Part shown: positions 1 to 6,211 of the stretch, in pieces
How the letters are laid out: each line of letters begins with the position of its first letter
Numbering within the stretch: position 1 is the stretch's first letter
Source: Thiobacillus sp. UBA6205
Lineage (GTDB): Bacteria; Pseudomonadota; Gammaproteobacteria; Burkholderiales; Thiobacillaceae
DNA length: 21,883 bases
Assembly: GCA_002421825.1 (NCBI GenBank)
Contig: DISR01000027.1
Span: forward strand, 1 to 21,883
Reading direction: 5' to 3'
The notes under the pieces: generated by a model
Seen by the model: the letters and a program-made list of their open reading frames with translations, nothing else
Databases searched by the model: none
Told to the model about the DNA's origin: nothing
Program-made: the position numbers and the translations under genes

Positions 1-2
1 CG

Positions 3-224
3 TTCCCGAGCGCCACCAAGGAAGTCGTCAGGGAAATGAAGCAGACCGTGGTGGGCGGCGACCTCGCTTTCCTGGACAAGATCACGCCGGACTTCGTGGC
101 CAAGGATCTGGTGCAGTACACCTACATCAAGAAGGCGCTCGATGCCAATCCGGGCTGGAAGAAGGATCTCAGCGTGCCGCAGAAGGGCAACCCCTTCGAG
201 CGCACGGAAACCATCGAGGTTTGA
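3..224 (+). CDS. ABC transporter substrate-binding protein, C-terminal fragment
   Basis: The gene is cut by the left edge; 73 C-terminal residues are readable in the frame that starts at base 3, and it stops with TGA at 222-224. The fragment is charged and helix-rich (for example FVAKDLVQYTYIKKAL), as in the last helices of periplasmic binding proteins of the nitrate/sulfonate/taurine (NitT/TauT, NMT1-like) class. The assignment rests mainly on context, because two permeases of that importer class follow directly. It would bind the substrate in the periplasm and deliver it to the permease pair. No ATPase gene is visible in the window, so it is presumably upstream. The internal ATG at base 36 is not a true start, since the frame is open to the edge. 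A hairpin terminator right after the stop could raise its transcript level above that of the permeases. Confidence 0.6.
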   Translation, partial: FPSATKEVVREMKQTVVGGDLAFLDKITPDFVAKDLVQYTYIKKALDANPGWKKDLSVPQKGNPFERTETIEV

Positions 225-238
225 ACCTTGCAGCAACC

Positions 239-262
239 CCCGCCCGCAAGGGCGGGCTTTTT
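239..262 (+). terminator. Rho-independent terminator or attenuator after the binding-protein gene
   Basis: A 7-bp GC stem (CCCGCCC 239-245 with GGGCGGG 250-256) closes a GCAA tetraloop and is followed by C and five T (258-262). It lies 15 bases after the stop codon. Since the permeases continue on the same strand, it may act as a partial terminator inside the operon, leaving more message for the binding protein than for the membrane subunits. Confidence 0.7.
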
Positions 263-270
263 GAGTGCTC

Positions 271-293
271 CGCAAAAAGCGTCGCATTTTGCG
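271..293 (+). other. Small inverted repeat in the permease leader
   Basis: CGCAAAA at 271-277 is matched by TTTTGCG at 287-293 across a 9-base spacer. It ends five bases before the GAGG ribosome-binding sequence of the first permease. It could be an mRNA-stabilising hairpin downstream of the terminator or a protein-binding site; the sequence does not decide between these. Confidence 0.35.
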
Positions 294-311
294 TAATGAG
301 GTAATACTGCC

Positions 312-1130
312 ATGAATTTCGCAGCAACTCCTGCCCGGCAGGGCGGGTTCTTGAATCTGGGGCAATACGCCCTGCAGCGCCTGGCGTGGGCCGCGGGCGG
401 CCTGTCCATCCTGGCCGTTCTTTGGCTGATCGCCGGCCATATGATGACGAGCAGCCCGAGGTTGGCCAACTATTCGACGTTCGGCCTCATCCCCACGCTA
501 CAGGCCTTTCCGGAAATGTGGGAGTCCGGCAAGATCCAGAACGCAACCATGGCGAGCGGCTACCGCTTGGGCATGGGGCTGCTCATCGCCATCCTGATCG
601 GTGCGCCGCTGGGTGTGCTGGTGGGCCGCATCAAGTGGTTCGCGGCCTACAGCAACTCGCCGTTCCAGTTCATCCGCATGATCAGCCCGCTGGCCTGGAT
701 GCCGATCGCAGTGCTGGTGTTCGCGACCTGGAATGGTTCCATCATCTTCCTGATCGCGATCGCCGCGGTTTGGCCGGTGCTGTTCGCGACCGCGGCAGGC
801 CTGGCGAAGGTCGATCCGGCCTGGTTCAAGGTGGCGCGCAACCTGGGCGCGAGTTCGCTGCAGATGCTGACCAAGATCATCATGCCGGCGATCGCCTTCG
901 ACGTGTTTTCCGGCATTCGCCTTGCCCTGGGCGTGGCGTGGATCGTGCTGGTGCCGGCGGAATACCTCGGCGTGACCTCCGGCCTGGGCTATGCGATCGA
1001 AGACTCGCGCGAAACCCTGAGCTACAGCCACCTGACGGCGCTCGTCCTGACCATCGGCGTGATCGGTTACTTCCTGGACAGCATGCTGATGATCCTGATC
1101 AAGCGCTTCAGCTGGCACCGCGGAGGTTGA
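312..1130 (+). CDS. ABC transporter permease, NitT/TauT (SsuC/TauC) type, first copy
   Basis: A 272-residue inner-membrane permease of the BPD_transp_1 family with about six hydrophobic segments. The EAA loop that docks the ATPase spans about residues 162-197 and has the ARNLGA core at 175-180. The stretch ISPLAWMPIAVL (125-136) matches the conserved helix of nitrate/sulfonate/taurine permeases. The start is supported by GAGG at 298-301, 10 bases before ATG. The protein is closely related to the second permease downstream, most clearly over the C-terminal half, where both end in SWHRG. Such importers need two permease subunits, so the two may form a heterodimer. The DsrE-TusA-SQR genes that follow hint at a sulfur-containing substrate; nothing in the permease itself proves it. 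Confidence 0.88.
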   Translation: MNFAATPARQGGFLNLGQYALQRLAWAAGGLSILAVLWLIAGHMMTSSPRLANYSTFGLIPTLQAFPEMWESGKIQNATMASGYRLGMGLLIAILIGAPLGVLVGRIKWFAAYSNSPFQFIRMISPLAWMPIAVLVFATWNGSIIFLIAIAAVWPVLFATAAGLAKVDPAWFKVARNLGASSLQMLTKIIMPAIAFDVFSGIRLALGVAWIVLVPAEYLGVTSGLGYAIEDSRETLSYSHLTALVLTIGVIGYFLDSMLMILIKRFSWHRGG

Positions 1131-1267
1131 TGATGAAGGTCGGACTCAACCTTTGCGCAGACAGGAATTTGATGATGTTCATGAATCGCGGTAATGGTAG
1201 CCAGCGGGCACTTGTGAATGAGCTGTCCCCCATGCCTTGTAGCCGTAGGGAGGCAATTCAATCATGA
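1130..1267 (+). CDS. Possible 45-residue ORF bridging the two permeases
   Basis: An ATG at 1130 overlaps the first permease stop as TGATG, and the ORF ends with a TGA at 1265-1267 that overlaps the second permease start as ATGA. It therefore fills the whole 133-base gap. A GGAGG sequence (1122-1126) lies a few bases upstream. The product begins MMKVGLNLCADRNLM, has two cysteines, no membrane segment and no recognised family. It may be a real small protein or a coupling leader that carries ribosomes from one permease to the next. Chance is also plausible, because the second permease has its own GGGAGG site at 1248-1253. Confidence 0.25.
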   Translation: MMKVGLNLCADRNLMMFMNRGNGSQRALVNELSPMPCSRREAIQS

Positions 1268-2100
1268 ATGGAAATACTGCAGCAGTCGGCATGACCGGCG
1301 CCGGCGTTACAGGCAACTGCCTCTCGCGCGCCCTCAAGGTGACGGCGCACAACTCGGTTCACTTCTTTGTCGGCCTGATCGCGCTGGCGGCCATCTGGTG
1401 GGCGGCGATCTACTTCGTCACGCTGGACCCTGACATGTCCGGGTTCAGGGACTTCTCGCCGGCTTCGACTTTCGCGGCCTTCCCCGAGATATGGGAAGAC
1501 GGCACCTTCCGGTCGGCGATAGCAGCGAGCGGCAACCGCCTTGGCTGGGGCCTGGGGCTGGCGATCGCCATCGGCGTGCCGATCGGCATCGCCTTCGGCC
1601 AGCTGAAGTGGTTCCAGAACCTGTTCAATGTCCCCTTCCAGTTCATGCGCATGATCAGCCCGCTGTCCTGGGAGCCGATCGCCGTGGTGGTGTTCACCGG
1701 CTGGGAAGAGGCGATCATCTTCCTGATCGCCATCGCCTCGGTGTGGCCGGTCGTGTTCTCGACCGCCGCCGGCCTGGCCAAGGTGGACCCGAACTGGTTC
1801 AAGGTGGCGCGCAACCTGGGCGCCAAGCCCTGGCACATGGTCTCGCGCATCATCATTCCGGCCATCATGTTCGACGTGCTGACGGGTATCCGTCTGGCGC
1901 TGGGCGTGGCCTGGATCGTGATCATCCCGGCGGAGTTCCTGGGCGTCTCCTCCGGCTTCGGCCACGCGATCGAGGATGCCCGCGAGAGCCTGGAATATGC
2001 GCACCTCATGGCCTTCGTGGTAGTGATCGGCGCGGTGGGCTATGTCCTGGACACCATTTGCGTGCTGCTGATCAAGCGCTACAGCTGGCATCGCGGCTGA
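1264..2100 (+). CDS. ABC transporter permease, NitT/TauT type, second copy
   Basis: A 278-residue paralogue of the preceding permease. It shares long identical blocks with it, including FLIAIA, VWPV, TAAGLAKVDP, WFKVARNLGA, GIRLALGVAWIV and the SWHRG tail, and it has the same six-segment layout and EAA loop. The N-terminus and the residues after SPL (SWEPIAVVVFTGWEEA against AWMPIAVLVFATWNGS) differ. That is the kind of divergence expected if the two subunits face the substrate differently in a heterodimer. The start is chosen at ATG 1264, 10 bases after GGGAGG. A strong hairpin follows the stop codon. The substrate is unknown; a sulfur compound is inferred from the downstream genes. Confidence 0.88.
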   Translation: MNGNTAAVGMTGAGVTGNCLSRALKVTAHNSVHFFVGLIALAAIWWAAIYFVTLDPDMSGFRDFSPASTFAAFPEIWEDGTFRSAIAASGNRLGWGLGLAIAIGVPIGIAFGQLKWFQNLFNVPFQFMRMISPLSWEPIAVVVFTGWEEAIIFLIAIASVWPVVFSTAAGLAKVDPNWFKVARNLGAKPWHMVSRIIIPAIMFDVLTGIRLALGVAWIVIIPAEFLGVSSGFGHAIEDARESLEYAHLMAFVVVIGAVGYVLDTICVLLIKRYSWHRG

Positions 2101-2107
2101 CGACGCG

Positions 2108-2146
2108 GGCCCGCCGCCGCTTCGAACTACGAAGCGGCGGCGGGCC
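2108..2146 (+). other. Perfect 17-bp hairpin between permease and DsrE genes
   Basis: Positions 2108-2124 pair perfectly with 2130-2146 around the loop AACTA; the stem is nearly all G and C. A run of six T follows only at 2165-2170, about 18 bases after the stem, so it is not a standard terminator. It may be a processing or mRNA-stability element that separates transporter message from sulfur-relay message, or a weak terminator. Confidence 0.6.
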
Positions 2147-2191
2147 GGCCGGAAGCAAACGAGGTTTTTTGATAAACGAGGTAATAGCAGC

Positions 2192-2581
2192 ATGTCCGAA
2201 AAAATGAGTATCGTGCTCGTGACCGGAACGCGGGAAAAAATGCAGATGGCGGCGATGATCGCTTCCGTAGCGGCCGCGACCGGCACCGATGTCAATGTTT
2301 TCCTGTCGATGAACGCCTTGTCCTATTTCATCAAGGGCAATTCCGACCAGGCGCCGGTCGAAGGCGAGATGGGAACGCTCATGGCACAGAAAGGTGTTCC
2401 GCCGTTCAAGCAGTTGTTCCAGCAGGCTGTCGAGCTGGGGGACGCCAAGATCCTGCCGTGTTCCATGGCCCTGGACCTGCTGCATGTGGGCAAGGACGAT
2501 CTGGACCCCGAGCTGGGTCCTCCCACCGGCCTGACCCGGTTTCTGAGTGATGCCGAAGGCGGTCAGATCCTCACGTTCTGA
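2192..2581 (+). CDS. DsrE/DsrF-family sulfur-relay protein
   Basis: A 129-residue cytoplasmic protein with the DsrE-type alpha/beta fold. It opens with a beta strand and loop (MSIVLVTGTREKMQMAAM), and its only cysteine, Cys90, sits in KILPCSMALDLL, where DsrE-family proteins carry their persulfide-bearing cysteine. Family knowledge: DsrE proteins hold and pass sulfane sulfur, often with TusA. Here tusA is the next gene, 41 bases on. The start is ATG 2192, with the leader GAGGTAATA at 2178-2186; the same nine bases at the same distance precede the first permease. It lacks the membrane segments of DsrE2A-type proteins and does not form a DsrEFH trio. The exact subfamily cannot be assigned by eye. 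Confidence 0.85.
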   Translation: MSEKMSIVLVTGTREKMQMAAMIASVAAATGTDVNVFLSMNALSYFIKGNSDQAPVEGEMGTLMAQKGVPPFKQLFQQAVELGDAKILPCSMALDLLHVGKDDLDPELGPPTGLTRFLSDAEGGQILTF

Positions 2582-2622
2582 ACGTGAAGTGCTTCGTTAG
2601 CGGTTTTTTTGGAGAGTAAGTC

Positions 2623-2853
2623 ATGAGTACGAATAAAGTCATCGATGCGTGCGGATCCTTTTGCCCCGGCCCGCTCATGGAACTGATTACCTACATGAAG
2701 CAGGCCAGCGTGGGCGACACGCTGGAACTGCTGTCGACCGACGAGGGTTCGGCTGCCGACGTGCCGGAGTGGGTCGCCAAGGTGGGCCACGAGATGCTCG
2801 GCAGCGAGAAGATCGACGGGGTCTGGCACCTCAAGATCCGCAAGGCCAAATAG
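2623..2853 (+). CDS. tusA: TusA-family sulfur carrier protein
   Basis: A 76-residue TusA-fold protein. The signature CPxP motif is Cys14-Pro-Gly-Pro17 followed by LMEL, and Cys14 is the expected persulfide carrier; a second cysteine is at position 10. The length fits the family (about 75-82 residues). A good Shine-Dalgarno GGAG (2611-2614) sits 8 bases before ATG. In sulfur oxidisers TusA relays sulfane sulfur between rhodanese, DsrE-type proteins and heterodisulfide-reductase-like or Dsr complexes; in other bacteria it serves tRNA thiolation. Its position between dsrE and an SQR-like gene favours the dissimilatory role. The symbol is used in the family sense. Confidence 0.92.
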   Translation: MSTNKVIDACGSFCPGPLMELITYMKQASVGDTLELLSTDEGSAADVPEWVAKVGHEMLGSEKIDGVWHLKIRKAK

Positions 2854-2927
2854 TGCGTGAATGAGCGGGCCGGAAGGCCGATGCCCCAGCGGCCTGGAGC
2901 CCTGGATTTATCGATTAGGAGAATGTA

Positions 2928-4061
2928 ATGAGAATTTTAGTCGTCGGTGGTGGCACAGGCGGTACCATTGTTGCCAATAACCTCGCGCGGCGGCTGTCCG
3001 CTGAGATCAAGACCCGCAAGGTGCGTCTTACGATGCTCACGGCTTCTGACAGGCACATGTACCAGCCGGGCCTGCTGTACGTCGCATTCGGGCAAATGAC
3101 CCCCGATCAGCTGTATCGCGACCAGAAGAGCCTGCTCGAGTCCAATATCGATTTTCACGTCGACCCCGTCGAGAAGTTCATGCTCGACCAGAAAAGGGTT
3201 CAGACCAAGAGCGGCAAGACTTACGACTACGACATCCTTGTCATTTCGACCGGCTCGCGCATTGTCCCGGAAACCATACCCGGCATGGCCGAGGGCGCGG
3301 AAACCTTCTATTCCGAGGCTAGCGCGGTCAAGCTGTTCAAGAAGCTGCGCGAGTTCGAGGGCGGCAACATCGCGCTCGTGGTGGGCGTGCCGCACAAGTG
3401 CCCCATCGCACCGGTGGAGTTCATCTTCTCGCTGCACGATTATCTGAAGATGCGCGGCATCCGCGACAAGACCAACATCAAGTATCACTATCCGATCGGC
3501 CGCATGCACACCATCGCCAACGTGGCCACGTGGGCGAAGCCGGAATTCGAGCGCATGGGCATCGAGATCGAGACCCTGTTCAACGTCAAGGAAGTCGATT
3601 CCGAGAACAAGGTCGTGCGCAGCGAAGAGGGCACCGAAACCAAGTACGATCTGCTGGTGGCCATTCCGCCGCACAAGGGCATGGAAGTCATCGAGCAGAA
3701 CAACATGGGCGACGGCGGCTGGATTCCGACCGACCGCTACAAGCTGACCATGAACGGCCACGATGAGGTCTATGTGCTGGGCGACACCACGAACCTGCCG
3801 GTGAGCAAGACCGGCTCGGCCGCGCACTTCGAGGCGGAGGTGGTCGCCGAGAACATCGCCTCGATCGTCAAGATCGGCACGCCGGTGCGCGATTACGACG
3901 GCAAGGTATACTGTTTCATCGAGGCCGGTCACGACCGCGCCACTTATGCGATGTTCAACTATACGACCCCGCCTGATCTTAAACCCGCGTCGAAGCCCAT
4001 GCACTGGTTCAAGACTGCCTACAACCAGATGTACTGGACCAGCGTTCGCGGACTGCTGTGA
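2928..4061 (+). CDS. SQR-like FAD-dependent oxidoreductase
   Basis: A 377-residue flavoprotein of the sulfide:quinone oxidoreductase/NDH-2/FCSD superfamily. It shows the N-terminal FAD-binding GGGTGG (residues 7-12), the ISTGS motif (106-110) and the second FAD motif VLGDTT (283-288). It has exactly two cysteines, Cys158 in PHKCPIAP and Cys329 in KVYCFIEAG. These sit where SQRs carry the redox pair that attacks sulfide; the third cysteine of some SQR types is absent. The C-terminus (PMHWFKTAYNQMYW) is aromatic and amphipathic, like the membrane-anchoring helices of SQRs. There is no signal peptide, so it should act on the cytoplasmic face of the membrane. AGGAG (2917-2921) supports the start. 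The donor may be sulfide or a protein persulfide from DsrE or TusA; its SQR type is unsettled. Confidence 0.85.
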   Translation: MRILVVGGGTGGTIVANNLARRLSAEIKTRKVRLTMLTASDRHMYQPGLLYVAFGQMTPDQLYRDQKSLLESNIDFHVDPVEKFMLDQKRVQTKSGKTYDYDILVISTGSRIVPETIPGMAEGAETFYSEASAVKLFKKLREFEGGNIALVVGVPHKCPIAPVEFIFSLHDYLKMRGIRDKTNIKYHYPIGRMHTIANVATWAKPEFERMGIEIETLFNVKEVDSENKVVRSEEGTETKYDLLVAIPPHKGMEVIEQNNMGDGGWIPTDRYKLTMNGHDEVYVLGDTTNLPVSKTGSAAHFEAEVVAENIASIVKIGTPVRDYDGKVYCFIEAGHDRATYAMFNYTTPPDLKPASKPMHWFKTAYNQMYWTSVRGLL

Positions 4062-4073
4062 GAAAGCCTAGCC

Positions 4074-4499
4074 ATGACGACACAAAATGAAACTCGCCCT
4101 GCCGCGTCGATGAACGACGACGACCTGCAGCGTCTTGTCGAATTCGCGCAAATAGTCTCTGCGGCGCGTGATGCAATGTCCGACGACATTGTGACACGGC
4201 TGTCCGGGGCCATGAGCGAAGGCATGACCCTGCTTGACCGGTTGACCCGAAACCAGGGCCTGATGAGCCTGCTCCAGGTGCTGGACCGTGAAGACAGCCA
4301 GAACTTCCTGATTGCGCTGTCCAGGGCCATTCACGAGGCCAGCCAGGAAATCTCGGCTACTCCGCCGGCTGCCGGCGGCATCGGCTGCGCCCTGCGCGTC
4401 GTGCGCGACCCCGGCATTCTCGAGGGTCTGCGCCTGCTGTCGCTGATCGGCAAGCATGTCAGTGACAGCCTGCGCGAACAGCATCGCCTGGGCGGCTGA
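4074..4499 (+). CDS. DUF1641 family protein, putative partner of the SQR-like enzyme
   Basis: A 141-residue, mostly helical, soluble protein. The C-terminal third has the DUF1641 pattern: a glycine turn (AAGGIGCALRVVRDPGIL, from about residue 99) followed by a hydrophobic helix (GLRLLSLIGKHVSDSL). It starts 12 bases after the flavoprotein stop, with no strong ribosome-binding site, which suggests translational coupling. DUF1641 proteins are known next to formate dehydrogenase-like genes in bacilli and next to SQR-type genes in some sulfur oxidisers; their biochemical role is not established. Here it may help dock the flavoprotein or pass on electrons or sulfur. It is the last gene of the operon before a strong terminator. 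Confidence 0.75.
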   Translation: MTTQNETRPAASMNDDDLQRLVEFAQIVSAARDAMSDDIVTRLSGAMSEGMTLLDRLTRNQGLMSLLQVLDREDSQNFLIALSRAIHEASQEISATPPAAGGIGCALRVVRDPGILEGLRLLSLIGKHVSDSLREQHRLGG

Positions 4500-4555
4500 T
4501 TGACCGTGCCGGTCGCAGCTGCCAGGCTGTGACCGGTACAAAGGCAACCGGGAGG

Positions 4556-4601
4556 ACGCCCGCCAGCCTGCGCCTATCGGCGCAGGCTGGCGGGCGTTTT
4601 T
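4556..4601 (+). terminator. Strong Rho-independent terminator ending the sulfur operon
   Basis: A perfect 19-bp stem (4556-4574 with 4579-4597) closes the loop TATC and is followed by T residues through 4601. The T run occurs only on the + strand, so it serves the DUF1641 operon. The convergent glcF stop codon lies immediately next to it (4602-4604), so the hairpin would also fall in any read-through message from glcF. Confidence 0.93.
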
Positions 4602-5921
4602 CTATGTGCGTGCCGTGCCGTGCACGGCTGGCACGGCGGCCAGGAATCGTTCGTCCAGAAACTCGATCCAGTGGTGCACCGGCACTGCTGCGGCCAGGGC
4701 CAGGTGCGCCAGGCAGCCGATGTTGGCCGTGGCGATGGCCATGGGCTTGCCCGCCATCAGCGTCTTCAGCTTCTGTTCGCGCAGCGACACCGAAAATTCG
4801 CGCTGCAGAATCGAATAGGTGCCCGCGGCCCCGCAGCACATGAAGGGATACTGCACCGGCATCAGCTTGTAGCCGGCTCGCTTGAGCAGGCTTTCGGCCA
4901 TGCCGTTCAGTTTCTCGCCGTGCTGCAGGCTGCAGGAAGACTGGAAGGAAATGCGCAGCGGACGCGGGGGCGCAGGCAGATCATGCTCCGGGCCCTGCTT
5001 CCATTCTTCGGCGACGATCTCGGCGATGTCCCGCGTCAGCTCGGACAGGCGCTTCGCCTTGTCGCGGTATTGCGGGTCATCCTGCAGCAGTTTGCCGTAG
5101 TCGCGGAAGTGGGTGCCGCAGCCGCTGGCGGTGAGGACGATGGCTTCGATGCCGGACTCGATGTGCGGCCAGATGGCGTCGATGCTCTTGCGCATCAGCG
5201 CGCGCGCTTCGTCCGTGGCGGCCAGGTGGTGGCTCATGGCGCCGCAGCAGCCGTCCCCGGCCGGCGTGAGCGTGATGCCGAAACGGTCCAGCACGCGCGC
5301 GGCCGCGGCGTTGATGTCCGGCGCTACCGATGGCTGCACGCAGCCCTGCCAGATCAGCATGCGCCGGGCATGGCCGCGCTGCGGCCATTCGCCTGCCTGG
5401 CGCGGCTCGGGCACACGCTCGCGCAGCCCGACCGGCAACAGCGGACGCAGGGCCTGGCCGATGCGCAGCAGCGCCTTGAAGCGGCGCGGATGCGGCACGA
5501 TGGCGCGCACTGCGCGTCGCGCGAGTCTCTCCTTGAACGGGCGCGGCACCTGTTTTTCCACCAGCTCGCGCCCGATGTCCAGCAGGCGGCCGTAGCGCAC
5601 CCCCTTGGGACAACTGGTTTCGCAGGAGCGGCAGGTCAGGCAGCGGTCGAGGTGCAATTGCAGGTTGGCGCCGATATTCGGCTCGGTGAGCGCGTCGAGG
5701 CTGTAGCCCGGCGTAATGAAATCCGGGTCCGGCTCCTTGCCTTCGAGAAACTGCCTGATCAGGTAGATGCGGCCGCGCGGTCCGTCCCATTCGTCGCCGG
5801 TGAGGCGGAAAGTCGGACAAGTGAACGTGCATTGGCCGCACTGTACACAGGGCGACAGCAAGTCTTCGGCTTCACGCCCAACAGGGGTATTACGGTAGGT
5901 TTCGGCCAGATCGACAATCAT
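4602..5921 (-). CDS. glcF: Glycolate oxidase iron-sulfur subunit GlcF
   Basis: A 439-residue protein that aligns by eye with E. coli GlcF along most of its length. Two 4Fe-4S motifs are present: Cys25/28/31/35 and Cys94/97/100/104. Between them is the GlcF-typical DEWDGPRGRIYLIRQ segment. The two cysteine-rich CCG domains have Cys225-Cys226 and Cys362-Cys363, with further cysteines at 194, 268, 330 and 403. GlcF carries electrons from the flavin subunits GlcD and GlcE during oxidation of glycolate to glyoxylate. In an autotroph this salvages phosphoglycolate produced by RuBisCO oxygenation. No glcD or glcE lies beside it, so it must work with subunits encoded elsewhere. The start is ATG at 5921; no clear ribosome-binding site precedes it. 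Confidence 0.92.
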   Translation of the reverse strand: MIVDLAETYRNTPVGREAEDLLSPCVQCGQCTFTCPTFRLTGDEWDGPRGRIYLIRQFLEGKEPDPDFITPGYSLDALTEPNIGANLQLHLDRCLTCRSCETSCPKGVRYGRLLDIGRELVEKQVPRPFKERLARRAVRAIVPHPRRFKALLRIGQALRPLLPVGLRERVPEPRQAGEWPQRGHARRMLIWQGCVQPSVAPDINAAAARVLDRFGITLTPAGDGCCGAMSHHLAATDEARALMRKSIDAIWPHIESGIEAIVLTASGCGTHFRDYGKLLQDDPQYRDKAKRLSELTRDIAEIVAEEWKQGPEHDLPAPPRPLRISFQSSCSLQHGEKLNGMAESLLKRAGYKLMPVQYPFMCCGAAGTYSILQREFSVSLREQKLKTLMAGKPMAIATANIGCLAHLALAAAVPVHHWIEFLDERFLAAVPAVHGTART

Positions 5922-6072
5922 TTCAGGGTACCGGGGATGGATATCCGGGAGAAAACCGCTATCCGGGGTGGAAGCTCACGGCGCGCCCGTTTTCGAAACT
6001 ATGCAACAAGAAAAAGCCTATTCCAAGACCTTATTCCGATTGCAACCATAGGAATGGATTATGGGTTTCGGA

Positions 6073-6102
6073 GAATCTTGATTCAAGGACCAATTCGAAT
6101 TG
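6073..6102. promoter_or_regulatory. Cluster of short palindromes in the glcF/DUF1348 divergent gap
   Basis: The 290-base gap 5922-6211 holds no gene. Its middle is more AT-rich than the surroundings and contains a perfect 12-bp palindrome CAATTCGAATTG (6091-6102). Nearby are the overlapping dyads GAATC-TT-GATTC (6073-6084) and CTTGA-T-TCAAG (6077-6087). These could be regulator sites for glcF, the DUF1348 operon, or both. No clear glcF promoter could be assigned. Confidence 0.35.
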
Positions 6103-6149
6103 CGCCGGTTTCGTTGAGAGGAAAAAATGCGCCTGCCGTCATCGGGCGT

Positions 6150-6178
6150 TTGAAATTGCCGATACTTTGATGTATTGT
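6150..6178 (+). promoter_or_regulatory. Predicted sigma-70 promoter of the DUF1348-tetR operon
   Basis: TTGAAA (6150-6155) and TATTGT (6173-6178) are separated by 17 bases and match the -35 and -10 consensus at 5 and 4 of 6 positions. The -10 box runs into the palindromic operator that begins at 6177, so a bound regulator would block RNA polymerase. Confidence 0.5.
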
Positions 6179-6196
6179 TGTACCGAACGGTACAAC
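6177..6196. promoter_or_regulatory. 20-bp palindromic operator, probably for the TetR regulator
   Basis: GTTGTACCG and CGGTACAAC form perfect 9-bp arms around AA. The size and symmetry suit a TetR-family dimer, and a tetR gene is the second gene of the operon that starts 16 bases downstream. The AAGGAG ribosome-binding site follows directly at 6199-6203. Negative autoregulation is the simplest reading. Confidence 0.7.
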
Positions 6197-6211
6197 TAAA
6201 GGAGACCCGCC

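Noticed and set aside
2571..2610. Terminator between dsrE and tusA
   Set aside because: A 7-bp dyad overlaps the dsrE stop and a T run appears at 2604-2610, but they are about 17 bases apart and the next gene is only 41 bases on; it is too weak to call.
4620..6170. Long + strand open frame antisense to glcF
   Set aside because: It lies opposite the fully motif-supported glcF and shows the skewed composition (many His, Gln, Arg, Val, Gly) of a GC-rich shadow frame, with no recognisable domain.
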